From: a bacterium
GTDB taxonomy: Bacteria; Bacteroidota; Bacteroidia; Bacteroidales; Bacteroidaceae
Direction of reading: 5' to 3'
NCBI GenBank assembly: GCA_004562975.1
Contig: SFQP01000023.1
Location: 1-22,397, forward strand
Length of the DNA stretch: 22,397 nucleotides
Shown here: positions 15,008-22,397 of the stretch, in pieces
How positions within the stretch are numbered: position 1 is the stretch's first letter
Layout: every line of letters starts with the position of its first letter
Position numbers and translations under genes: made by a program
The notes under the pieces: generated by a model
Told to the model about the DNA's origin: nothing
What the model saw: the letters and a program-made list of their open reading frames with translations, nothing else
Databases searched by the model: none

Positions 15008-18000
15008 ATGCTTCTTCCCGAACTACTCCAGCCGTACGCCCGCCATCCTCAGGTTTCGGCTTTGTGTAAGTTGACAGCCGAACCCTCCGCCCACACCATT
15101 TATATGGAAGGCTTGCACGCTTCCGCCCCCGCCGTGGTCCTGGCCGCCTGGTCCTTGCGTATGGGCCGGCAGGGCCGCACCTGCCTCGTCGTGCTGGAGG
15201 ATGAAGAACGGGCCGGTTACTTCTATCACGACCTCACCCGTATGCTGCCCGACGATCAGGTACTTTTCTATCCCTCCGCCTATCGCCGTGCCGTGAAATA
15301 CGCCCAGCGCGATGCCGCCAACGAAATCCTGCGCACCGAAGTGCTGGGGCGGTTGTCGGCCCGCTGCGCGGCGGCTTCCGGAGCCGAGGCCGACAGCCTG
15401 TTCGTGGTGACCTATCCCGATGCCGTGGCGCGTCGCGTGGCACCCTGCCAGGCTTTCACCGACAGCAGCATCACCCTTTCCGAAGGCGACAGCCACGACC
15501 TCACCGACCTCACCAAACGCTTGCTCGAACTTGGCTTCCACCGCAAGGACTACGTCTACGAGCCGGGCGAGTTCGCCTTGCGCGGCTCCATCCTCGACGT
15601 GTTTTCCTACGCCTCGGAATATCCCCTGCGCATAGACTTCTTCGGCGACGAGATAGACTCCATCCGGCTGTTTGAGGTGCAGACCCAGCTCTCGCGCGAG
15701 CGGAAAAAGGAGGCGCGCATCGTGCCCGATACCCAGGCGGCACGCCCGCAGGACGGCCAGGTGCCTTTCACCGACTACCTGCCTGCAGATACCGTGGTGG
15801 TGTCGGCCGACCTCACGTTTGTGGCCGACGCCATCGACCGCATCTACTCCGAAGGCTTCGTCAGGCAGGCCGCTTTGGCCAGCGAGGCCCAGAGCGAGAT
15901 GGAAGAAGCCGAGCGGCGCGCGCAGCTGGAGCGGGAACTGCAGCTCATCACCGCCTCCACGTTTCTCAGGGGAGTGGCCGGCAAGCAGCGGATTGCCTTC
16001 GGCCCCGCCCGGCCCGACAAGGCCGATGCCGTGCTCCACTTTTCGGCTTCGCCCCAGCCCTTATATCACAAAAACTTCACCCTGCTCGAAACCGACCTCG
16101 CACAGTTCAAGGCCGACGGCTACACCTTATATATATTGGCCGACAGTCCGAAGCAGACCGAACGCCTGCAGCACATTTTCGAGGAGACCGGAAAGGGCAC
16201 GTCCTTCCAGCCCGTGGAGCGCACCCTGCACGAGGGATTTGTGGACCACACCCTGCGCCAATGCTGGCTGACCGACCACCAGATTTTCGACCGTTTCCAC
16301 AAGTACAACCTCAAGACCGACCACGCACGCGACGCCAAGATGGCGCTGACCCTCAAGGAACTCATGCAGTTCGAACCCGGCGACTTCGTGGTCCACATCG
16401 ACTACGGCGTGGGTCGCTTCGCGGGGCTGGTCCGGATGCCGGCAGCCGACGGCGAGCTGCAGGAGATGATCAAACTCACGTACAAGAACGACGATGCCGT
16501 CTACGTGTCCATCCATTCGCTCCACAAAGTGTCGAAGTACAAAGGCCGCGAGGGCGAGCCGCCGCGCATGAGCACTCTGGGCACGGGGGCGTGGGAGAAG
16601 CTCAAGGAGCGTACCAAGAAGAAGATAAAGGACATCGCCCGCGACCTCATCCGCCTCTACTCCCTCCGCAAGGAGGAGAAAGGCTATGCCTTCAGTGCCG
16701 ACTCGTTCATGCAGCACGAGCTGGAGGCCGGCTTTGCCTATGAGGACACCCCGGACCAGCTGCGAGTGACACAGGAAGTGAAGGCCGACATGGAGAGTTC
16801 CCGCCCCATGGACCGCCTGGTGTGTGGCGATGTGGGGTTCGGCAAAACCGAAATAGCCGTCAGGGCCGCCATGAAAGCCGCTGCCGACAGCAAGCAGGTG
16901 GCCGTGCTGGTGCCCACCACCGTGCTGGCATTGCAACACTACAAGACTTTCGCCTCGCGCCTCAAGGATTTCCCCGCCAGGGTGGACTACCTGAGCCGGG
17001 CACGCACTGCGGCACAGACCAAAGCCGTGCTCAAGGACCTGGCGGAGGGGAAAATCGACATCCTTGTCGGCACGCACAAACTGATTGGCAAGAATGTGAA
17101 ATGGCACGACTTGGGGCTGCTCATCATCGACGAGGAACAGAAATTCGGCGTGGCCGTGAAGGAAAAACTCCGCCAGCTGAAGGTCAATGTCGACACCCTC
17201 ACGATGTCGGCCACGCCCATCCCGCGCACCCTCCAGTTTTCGCTCATGGGGGCACGCGACTTCAGCGTCATCCAGACCCCGCCGCCCAACCGCCGCCCCA
17301 TCCAGACCGAAATACATACCTTCAGCCACGAGGTGATTGCCGAGGCGGTGAACTTTGAAATGAGCCGCAACGGACAGGTGTACATCGTGACCAATCGTGT
17401 GGCGGCCCTGCCCAACCTTGCGGCCCTGGTCAAGAAACACGTGCCCGATGCCCGCGTCGCCATCGGCCATGGGCAGATGCCGCCAGACGAGTTGGAGAAA
17501 GTGATCATGGGCTTTGTCAATTACGACTACGACGTGCTCATTTCCACGACCATCGTGGAAAACGGCATCGACATACCCAATGCCAACACCATCATCATCG
17601 ACTCGCACCGCCCCTTGCCCTCCTGCCCGACGAGTCCCGCCGCAGGTTGCAGGCCATCGAAAACTTTTCCGACCTCGGGTCGGGCATCCACATCGCCATG
17701 CAGGACCTCGACATCCGTGGGGCGGGCAACCTGCTCGGCGCGGAGCAGAGCGGATTTGTGGCCGACTTGGGTTACGAAACGTACCAGAAAGTGCTGGCCG
17801 AGGCCGTGGCGGAACTGAAGAACGATGAGTTTGCCGAACTCTATGCCGACGAAATCAAGCAGGCCGGCACGCTCAGTGGGGAGTTCTTCGTGGACGATTG
17901 CACGGTGGAGTGCGACCTCCATGCCTATTTCCCCGAAACTTACGTGCCGGGTGCCACGGAGCGCATGATGCTTTACCGCGAGCTGGACGGGCTGACCGAC

Positions 18001-18345
18001 GAGACACAGATAGAGGGCTTCCGCCGCCGCATGGAGGACCGCTTCGGCACCCTGCCGCCCGAGGGCGAAGAACTGCTGCGCATCGTGCCCCTCAGGGCAT
18101 GGGGACGGAAGGTCGGGGCCGAACGCATCACACTCAAGAACCGGCGGATGATGCTCTACTTTGTCAGCAATCCCGACAGCCCCTTCTACCGCAGCGCCAC
18201 CTTCGACAGGGTGCTGCACTTCGCCACCACAAATTACCACCGCTGCAAACTGGACGAGCCGAACGGCCATCGCCGCATGACGGTGGCCGACGTGCCCAGT
18301 GTGGAATGTGCGCTCACCACGCTACGCCTCATCGTGGAGGCATGA
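15008..18345 (+). pseudogene. mfd: Transcription-repair coupling factor Mfd, frameshifted with motif VI missing
   Basis: Mfd removes RNA polymerase stalled at lesions and recruits UvrA. The frame from 15008 (MLLPELLQPYARHPQ) holds the UvrB-like N-terminal domains (residues about 1-330), the RNA-polymerase-interacting CarD-like domain (about 455-515, FEPGDFVVHIDYGVGRFAGL), Walker A GDVGFGKT (607-614) and the DEEQ box (708-711), and runs to STTIVENGIDIPNANTIIID near 17600. The family then continues in the other frame from about 17610: LLPDESRRRLQAIENFSDLG, then QDLDIRGAGNLLGAEQSG and the C-terminal domain to 18345. Between them, relatives have about 28-30 residues with helicase motif VI (LHQxRGRVGRS), which are absent here. 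The missing DNA should be about 82-88 bp and 1 modulo 3. A 20-residue-longer start at 14948 overlaps the patatin stop. Without motif VI the translocase could not work; assembly error is possible. Confidence 0.88.
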
Positions 18346-18407
18346 CCCTTTTCCTTGGCTTTTCGCGGAGCTTCATCCCGGACCTCCGATGCATCGTTTC
18401 CCCAATT

Positions 18408-18443
18408 CCCGGATTTGTTATCTGCAGGTCCGGGGCTTTTTTT
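18408..18443 (+). terminator. Terminator after mfd
   Basis: CCCGGA / TCCGGG (18408-18413, 18429-18434) encloses a 15-nt loop and is followed by GCTTTTTTTG. It lies about 60 nt after the mfd stop on the same strand. Confidence 0.75.
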
Positions 18444-18482
18444 GTGTCCGCCGGCCGGAAAAATCTAGAACCCCGGTTTGTG

Positions 18483-18573
18483 GGAGTACCCCTCGGCGGA
18501 GTACTCCAGTACCCCTTGCCGGAATACTCCAGTCCTCCCTACGGGGTACTGCGGTATTCCGCCGGGGTACTGC
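18483..18573. repeat. Block of GTAC-centred palindromic repeats
   Basis: Related 10-mers recur: GGAGTACCCC (18483-18492), GGAGTACTCC (18498-18507, a perfect palindrome), CCAGTACCCC (18507-18516), GGAATACTCC (18521-18530), GGGGTACTGC (18543-18552 and 18564-18573), with GGTATTCC in between. The segment 18508-18527 can pair imperfectly with 18553-18571, so one large hairpin is possible. Spacing alternates near 8 and 15 bp. It belongs to no gene I can support. Confidence 0.6.
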
Positions 18574-18812
18574 GGCCAAGCGGTGCTTTGGTGCGGCCAA
18601 CCGCTGAAAACCCTCCGGAATGTCCTGCGGAATGTCCATTTTTGCCTATCTTGCGCCCGTTCTTTCATTTACGGCACAGAAAAATGTAGCAAACCGTCGG
18701 TGGCTATCGTCAGATGTTTGCAGCGGCGGAACAGGTCAGGAGCAAACGGCCTTCCTGCCTTCCGGCATTTCTGTTTCCGGACTTTTATCTGCTGCCAAGA
18801 AAAACCGATTTC

Positions 18813-19283
18813 ATGACCGAAAAAGATTTTGCCCTGCTCGTGCGTGAGCATAAAAGCACCATCTATACCGTGTGCCACATGTTCGCCTCCGACCAAGACG
18901 AAGTGAACGACTTGTTTCAGGAAACGCTCATCAACCTCTGGCGCGGGTTCGATTCCTTCAAGGGACAGTCCAAACTGAATTCGTGGATTTACCGCGTGAC
19001 CCTGAACACCTGCATCTCGGCCGACCGCAAGAAACGGCGCAAGCCCACCATCCCGCTCGAAATGGACATCAACCTGTACGAGGACACCGATGCCGACGCA
19101 CGCCAGATTCAGTTGCTCTACAAGCGCATTCACCGCTTGAAGCCCTTTGACCGCGCCATCGTGTTGCTGTGGCTCGAAAGTCTGCCGTACGACGAGATCG
19201 GTGCCATCGTTGGCATTTCGGCCAAAAATGTGTCGGTAAGGCTCGTGCGCATCCGCGAAGAATTGAAAAAAATGAAAGACTGA
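18813..19283 (+). CDS. ECF-type RNA polymerase sigma factor
   Basis: 156 aa from ATG 18813 (MTEKDFALLVREHKSTIY). Region 2 (residues about 8-70) has DEVNDLFQETLINLWRGFDS and FKGQSKLNSWIYRVTLNTC, which bind core polymerase and the -10 element; region 4 (about 98-155) has LKPFDRAIVLLWLESLPYDE and IGISAKNVSVRLVRIREELK, a helix-turn-helix for the -35 element. The two regions are linked by a short basic stretch, the ECF layout. The frame is open further upstream to 18714, but the extra residues do not match the family. An 18-nt gap separates it from a four-helix membrane protein that may act as its anti-sigma factor or sensor (inference). Targets are unknown. Confidence 0.9.
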   Translation: MTEKDFALLVREHKSTIYTVCHMFASDQDEVNDLFQETLINLWRGFDSFKGQSKLNSWIYRVTLNTCISADRKKRRKPTIPLEMDINLYEDTDADARQIQLLYKRIHRLKPFDRAIVLLWLESLPYDEIGAIVGISAKNVSVRLVRIREELKKMKD

Positions 19284-19301
19284 TTGCCAAAACTGTTGTT
19301 T

Positions 19302-19895
19302 ATGGATACCTTAGAACAAATGAAAGAGCAGCTGCGGCTGCTACAGGATAAACTTGACCGCCAGACCCTCGTGAGCGAACGGATGCTGCGCGCCGTGGTG
19401 GGCCATAAGGTTCATGCGCTCAACCGTCAGGCGTTGCAGATAGCCCTTGTCGGGGTGCTGGGCATACCTTATTGCCTCTGGTCCTTCGGGATGTTGCACC
19501 TTTCCGTGCCGTTCCAGGCCGTGACGGTGGCCTTCCTGGCACTGGCCGTGGGCTACACGTGGTTTTCCCACCGGGGGCTGGGCAGCAGTTCCATGGCACG
19601 GGCATCGCTGTGTCAGGTAGGACAGCGCGTGGCACGCATGAAGCTGCTCTACGCCCGGTGGCTGCGCTTCAGCTTGCCTTTCCTGGGCATCTGGCTGTCG
19701 TGGTTCACGTGGGAAATCTTGCAGCAGATGGAGTACAGCATGGAGTATCGCGTGGGCATACTCTGCGGCGGCGCGGTGGGCGGACTGATCGGCGGTTTCT
19801 GTGGATGGCTGTCGTACCGGCGCACACAGCGGTTGGCGCGGGCCATACTCGACGAAATCGAAGGGCTGGATACCACAGACGGCCACCTCGCTTGA
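19302..19895 (+). CDS. Membrane protein of unknown function, probable partner of the sigma factor
   Basis: 197 aa from ATG 19302 (MDTLEQMKEQLRLLQDKLDR). The first 40 residues are a charged, helical, probably coiled-coil cytoplasmic segment. Four predicted membrane spans follow at about 44-62, 71-88, 123-140 and 151-172; the last is glycine-rich (ILCGGAVGGLIGGFCGWLSY). The tail is a short charged helix (TQRLARAILDEIEGLD). It starts 18 bp after the sigma factor stop, same strand, so the two are almost surely co-transcribed. I recognise no named family. A membrane protein with a cytoplasmic N-terminal helix right after an ECF sigma gene often holds the sigma factor at the membrane, but I see no known anti-sigma zinc-binding HxxxCxxC motif, so that role is a guess. 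Confidence 0.75.
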   Translation: MDTLEQMKEQLRLLQDKLDRQTLVSERMLRAVVGHKVHALNRQALQIALVGVLGIPYCLWSFGMLHLSVPFQAVTVAFLALAVGYTWFSHRGLGSSSMARASLCQVGQRVARMKLLYARWLRFSLPFLGIWLSWFTWEILQQMEYSMEYRVGILCGGAVGGLIGGFCGWLSYRRTQRLARAILDEIEGLDTTDGHLA

Positions 19896-19990
19896 AGCCT
19901 GCCAGTCGCCCTTCCGTAGCGCCGGATGCCCCCTGACTACGGTGAAAAGCAGCCTTTTTTATGCGAAGAACGAAAAAAACGGGCTGAATG

Positions 19991-20022
19991 TTTGGCCGTT
20001 TGCAGATTACTCCCTACTTTTG
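19991..20022 (+). promoter_or_regulatory. tRNA-His promoter (-33 TTTG, -7 TACTTTTG)
   Basis: TTTG at 19991-19994 and TACTTTTG at 20015-20022 are separated by exactly 20 bp, the consensus spacing of the Bacteroidota primary sigma factor. Transcription should start near 20029, about 27 nt before the tRNA. It is the cleanest promoter in the window. Confidence 0.8.
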
Positions 20023-20055
20023 CATCGCTTTCGGAAAGAAATGCTCTTTGACATG

Positions 20056-20129
20056 GTGCTTATAGTTCAGTTGGTTAGAGCGTCAGATTGTGGGTCTGAA
20101 TGTCGTGGGTTCGAATCCCACTAAGCACC
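20056..20129 (+). tRNA. tRNA-His (GTG anticodon)
   Basis: 74 nt folding as a full cloverleaf: acceptor GTGCTTA / TAAGCAC, D arm GTTC / GAGC, anticodon stem TCAGA / TCTGA with loop TTGTGGG (anticodon GTG), T arm GTGGG / CCCAC with TTCGAAT, discriminator C. The base before it (20055) is G, which can pair with the discriminator C as the extra G-1 that marks histidine tRNAs. CCA is not encoded (CCC follows). Confidence 0.97.
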
Positions 20130-20141
20130 CTAAAGTTTATT

Positions 20142-20187
20142 TCCCGCAAAATCAAAGTCAATCCTTGGTTTTGCGGGATTGTCTTTT
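20142..20187 (+). terminator. Terminator after tRNA-His
   Basis: TCCCGCAAAA (20142-20151) and TTTTGCGGGA (20169-20178) form a perfect 10-bp stem with a 17-nt loop, followed by TTGTCTTTT. Confidence 0.85.
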
Positions 20188-20193
20188 CAATCC

Positions 20194-20215
20194 CTCAAAG
20201 TCCCCATGCTTTGAG
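20194..20215 (+). promoter_or_regulatory. Inverted repeat in the nitroreductase leader
   Basis: CTCAAAG - TCCCCATG - CTTTGAG has perfect 7-bp arms and ends 8 nt before the preferred start codon. It could be an operator or a hairpin masking the ribosome site. No other promoter element is evident between the tRNA terminator and the gene. Confidence 0.4.
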
Positions 20216-20222
20216 CATATTT

Positions 20223-20813
20223 ATGGATTTGTCAATGGAAATGCAAGAAAAAAATCCCTCCCTTCCGCAGGGCGGAGCGATAAGCCCGGAAGCCGAAATC
20301 GTGATGCACAACCTGCTCACACGCCGCAGCGTGCGCAAATACCAGTCCACGCCTGTGCCGCAGGAACTCCTGGACCGCATCATCGAGGCCGGCACTTATG
20401 CCGCCTCGGGCAAGAGCCAGCAGCCTTGGATCATCATCCAAGTGACCGAACCCGGGGTGATGGAGCGTCTGCGCCGCGTCAACGCGCAAATCATGGGGGT
20501 GGCCGAAGATGCCGACCCCTTCTACGGCGCACCGGTTTACCTCATCGTGCTGGCCGAAAGGCAGAACAAGAATCATGTCTACGACGGCACGCTCGTCATG
20601 GGCAACATGATGCTCGCGGCCCACGCCCTGGGGCTGGGAACGTGCTGGATCAACCGTGCCCGTGAGGAGTTCGATATGCCCGAGTGGCAGGAGTGGCTCC
20701 GCTCCTTAGGCATCGAGGGCGACTATGAGGGCATCGGCCATCTCTCCGTGGGCTATGCCGAAGGAGAGCCGCGACCGGCCAAACCGCGCAAGCCCTGCGT
20801 GTACAAGGTGTAG
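20223..20813 (+). CDS. Nitroreductase-family FMN oxidoreductase
   Basis: 196 aa from ATG 20223 (MDLSMEMQEK); starts at 20235 and 20241 are also possible, and only a few residues precede the conserved region. Family marks: LLTRRSVRKYQSTPVPQELL (FMN phosphate-binding Arg residues), AGTYAASGKSQQPWII (flavin contact), a GAPVYLIVLAE strand, MGNMMLAAHALGLGTCWINR (the usual helix and GTCWI turn) and HLSVGYAEGEPRPAKPRK at the end. The protein is short, without an added ferredoxin domain. Such enzymes reduce nitro-aromatics, quinones or flavins with NAD(P)H in the cytoplasm; the true substrate cannot be told. It lies after the tRNA-His terminator and ends before a strong hairpin. Confidence 0.9.
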   Translation: MDLSMEMQEKNPSLPQGGAISPEAEIVMHNLLTRRSVRKYQSTPVPQELLDRIIEAGTYAASGKSQQPWIIIQVTEPGVMERLRRVNAQIMGVAEDADPFYGAPVYLIVLAERQNKNHVYDGTLVMGNMMLAAHALGLGTCWINRAREEFDMPEWQEWLRSLGIEGDYEGIGHLSVGYAEGEPRPAKPRKPCVYKV

Positions 20814-20855
20814 GCCACAGTACCAACACTTCCCCTTGCGGGATGATGGATACGG

Positions 20856-20908
20856 CAAGCCCCCGAGGAAACGACCTGCGTGATCGTTCTTCGGGGGCTT
20901 GTCTTTAA
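20856..20908 (+). terminator. Terminator between nitroreductase and clpB
   Basis: CAAGCCCCCGA (20856-20866) and TCGGGGGCTTG (20891-20901) are a perfect 11-bp stem with further partial pairing inside, followed on the plus strand by TCTTTAATAA. The two flanking genes converge, so it may serve clpB as well, though the minus-strand side has no T run. Confidence 0.8.
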
Positions 20909-20939
20909 TAAATGCCCGGAAAGGGTTGATGTAGGATGC

Positions 20940-22397
20940 TTAGGCGTTGCGGAAACGCAGCTGCTGTCCGTCGGCCTCCACCACGATGGGCTTCTCCTTG
21001 TCCACCGTGCCGGCCAAAAGGGCTTTGCTCAAATCGTTGAGCAGCAGCCGCTGCAAGGCCCGCTTGACGGGACGTGCGCCGAACTCGGGGTCGAAACCGG
21101 CTTCGGCCACCAGACTGACGGCACTGTCGGCCACGCTGAGCGTTACGCCCTGTCCTGCAAGGAGCTTGCCGATGCCGGCCACTTGCAGCCGGACTATCTG
21201 CGCAATCTGCGGAGCCGTGAGCGGATGGAACATGATGATGTCGTCGATACGGTTCAGAAATTCGGGCCGGATGGTCTTCTTGAGCATCTCCAGCACGTCG
21301 GACTTCGTTTCCTCCTCGATGCGTTCACGCTCCCGGTCGTTCTTGCGCGCCCACTCCTCAAAGCGTTGCTGGATGAGCTGCGAGCCCATGTTGGAAGTCA
21401 TGATGATGATGGTGTTCTTGAAGTTCACCGTGCGCCCCTTGTTGTCCGTGAGCCGGCCGTCGTCGAGCACTTGCAGCAGGATGTTGAACACGTCGGGGTG
21501 AGCCTTCTCTATCTCGTCGAAGAGCACCACGCTGTACGGCTTGCGGCGCACGGCTTCGGTGAGCTGGCCGCCTTCGTCGTAGCCCACGTATCCCGGAGGC
21601 GCGCCGACCAGGCGGCTCACGCTGAACTTCTCCTGGTATTCGCTCATGTCGATACGTGTCATCATGTTCTCGTCGTTGAAGAGGTAGTCGGCCAAGGCCT
21701 TGGCAAGCTCAGTCTTGCCCACGCCCGTCGTACCGAGGAAGATGAACGAACCGATGGGGCGTTTCGGGTCCTGGAGTCCGGCTCTTGACCGGCGCACTGC
21801 GTCGGCCACCGCGCGGATGGCTTCGTCCTGTCCCACGACACGCTGGTGCAGTTCCTCCTCCAAGTGGAGCAGTTTTTCGCGTTCGCTTTGCAGCATACGG
21901 GTCACGGGTATGCCGGTCCAGCGGGCCACCACTTCGGCAATGTCGTCGGGGGTTACTTCCTCCTTCACCATGGCTTCGGCCCCTTGTCTGGCCTTCAGCT
22001 GTTGCTGCCGCGCGTCGATGTCGTCCTGCAGCTGCCGCAGTTTCCCGTAGCGTATCTCCGCCACGCGGCCATAGTCGCCTTCGCGTTCGGCGCGTTCGGC
22101 TTCAAACTTCAGCTGCTCCATCTGTTGCTTGTCCTGCTGGATGCCGGCCAGCACCTCCTTCTCGCCTTCCCATTTGGCGCGGAGGTCCTTCTCCTTTTCC
22201 TCCAGTTCGGCAATGTCGCGGTTGAGTGCGTCGAGCTTCTGCGTGTCGTTTTCGCGCTTGATGGCCTCGCGTTCAATTTCGAGCTGGCGCAGGCGTCGGG
22301 TAATCTCGTCCAGTTCCTCCGGTTGAGAGTCCCGTTCCATGCGGAGCTTGGCTGCCGCTTCGTCCATCAGGTCGATGGCCTTGTCCGGCAGGAAGCG
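20940..22397 (-). CDS. clpB: ClpB disaggregase, C-terminal part
   Basis: 485 residues are visible, from RFLPDKAIDLMDEAAAKLRM at the right edge (end of AAA domain 1) to RFRNA. The long charged coiled coil (visible residues about 20-140) is the ClpB middle domain that contacts DnaK. The second AAA module follows: Walker A GTTGVGKT (222-229), the pore loop GYVGYDEGG, Walker B VVLFDEIEKAH (290-300), sensor region IIIMTSN, then the small subdomain (IRPEFLNRIDDIIMF, FDPEFGARPVKRALQRLL). It resolves aggregated proteins with ATP in the cytoplasm. The middle domain and the SEREKLLHLEEELHQRVVGQ linker separate it from ClpC and ClpA. The start and promoter are outside the window. Confidence 0.95.
   Translation of the reverse strand, partial: RFLPDKAIDLMDEAAAKLRMERDSQPEELDEITRRLRQLEIEREAIKRENDTQKLDALNRDIAELEEKEKDLRAKWEGEKEVLAGIQQDKQQMEQLKFEAERAEREGDYGRVAEIRYGKLRQLQDDIDARQQQLKARQGAEAMVKEEVTPDDIAEVVARWTGIPVTRMLQSEREKLLHLEEELHQRVVGQDEAIRAVADAVRRSRAGLQDPKRPIGSFIFLGTTGVGKTELAKALADYLFNDENMMTRIDMSEYQEKFSVSRLVGAPPGYVGYDEGGQLTEAVRRKPYSVVLFDEIEKAHPDVFNILLQVLDDGRLTDNKGRTVNFKNTIIIMTSNMGSQLIQQRFEEWARKNDRERERIEEETKSDVLEMLKKTIRPEFLNRIDDIIMFHPLTAPQIAQIVRLQVAGIGKLLAGQGVTLSVADSAVSLVAEAGFDPEFGARPVKRALQRLLLNDLSKALLAGTVDKEKPIVVEADGQQLRFRNA

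Larger units (their letters stand above)
18346..18812. other. 467-bp intergenic region with terminator and GTAC palindromes
   Basis: No credible gene: the open frames here are translations of the repeats. It holds the mfd terminator (18408-18443), a block of GTAC-centred repeats (18483-18573), a short TGCGGCCAA direct repeat (18571-18579, 18592-18600), and then about 200 bp leading to the sigma factor in which I see only weak promoter-like strings such as GATGTTTG near 18712-18719. Confidence 0.6.

Noticed and set aside
16127..17608. 493-residue minus-strand frame opposite mfd
   Set aside because: Antisense shadow of the Mfd helicase region.
19914..19960. Terminator after the sigma-factor operon
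   Set aside because: CCGTAG / CTACGG pair, but the T run comes 12 nt later and the loop is large; too weak to call.

Overview
The window reads as chromosomal DNA of a fairly GC-rich member of the Bacteroidota, most likely order Bacteroidales. The support is a fused MurF-alanine racemase next to a GSCFA-family gene, a coaX / outer-membrane protein / lptC / PpiD-like cluster, a Bacteroidales-type C1 peptidase, a GH84-like secreted glycosidase start, and several promoters with the Bacteroidota -7 motif TAnnTTTG (repeatedly TACTTTTG). I see no phage, plasmid, insertion-sequence transposase, CRISPR array or rRNA.

Layout. Positions 1-1294, all on the minus strand: the start of a secreted glycosidase (cut by the window edge) and an orphan LytTR response regulator, which has a terminator and three 11-bp direct repeats spaced exactly 21 bp apart upstream of its promoter. 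Positions 1655-6772, minus: coaX, an outer-membrane beta-barrel protein, lptC and a SurA/PpiD-like periplasmic foldase, a cofactor and envelope-assembly cluster. Positions 6773-7459: 687 bp without a gene, rich in palindromes. Positions 7460-13729, minus: murF-alr with its GSCFA partner, a secreted C1 peptidase broken by a frameshift, and aminopeptidase P. Positions 14058-18345, plus: a patatin-like lipase followed closely by mfd, which is also broken, with its reading frame shifted where helicase motif VI should be. Positions 18346-18812 hold a terminator and a second palindrome-rich spacer. Positions 18813-20813, plus: an ECF sigma factor with a four-helix membrane partner, tRNA-His with a textbook promoter and terminator, and a nitroreductase. 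Positions 20940-22397, minus: the C-terminal part of ClpB.

Most genes serve envelope assembly (LptC, PpiD, beta-barrel protein, MurF-Alr), protein quality control (ClpB, PpiD, peptidases) and DNA repair (Mfd). No operon encodes an obviously new system. The signals most worth a second look are the 21-bp-periodic repeats upstream of the LytTR regulator, the two palindrome-rich spacers, and the two genes that each seem to have lost a short internal stretch together with their reading frame. The last could be real mutations or assembly faults.
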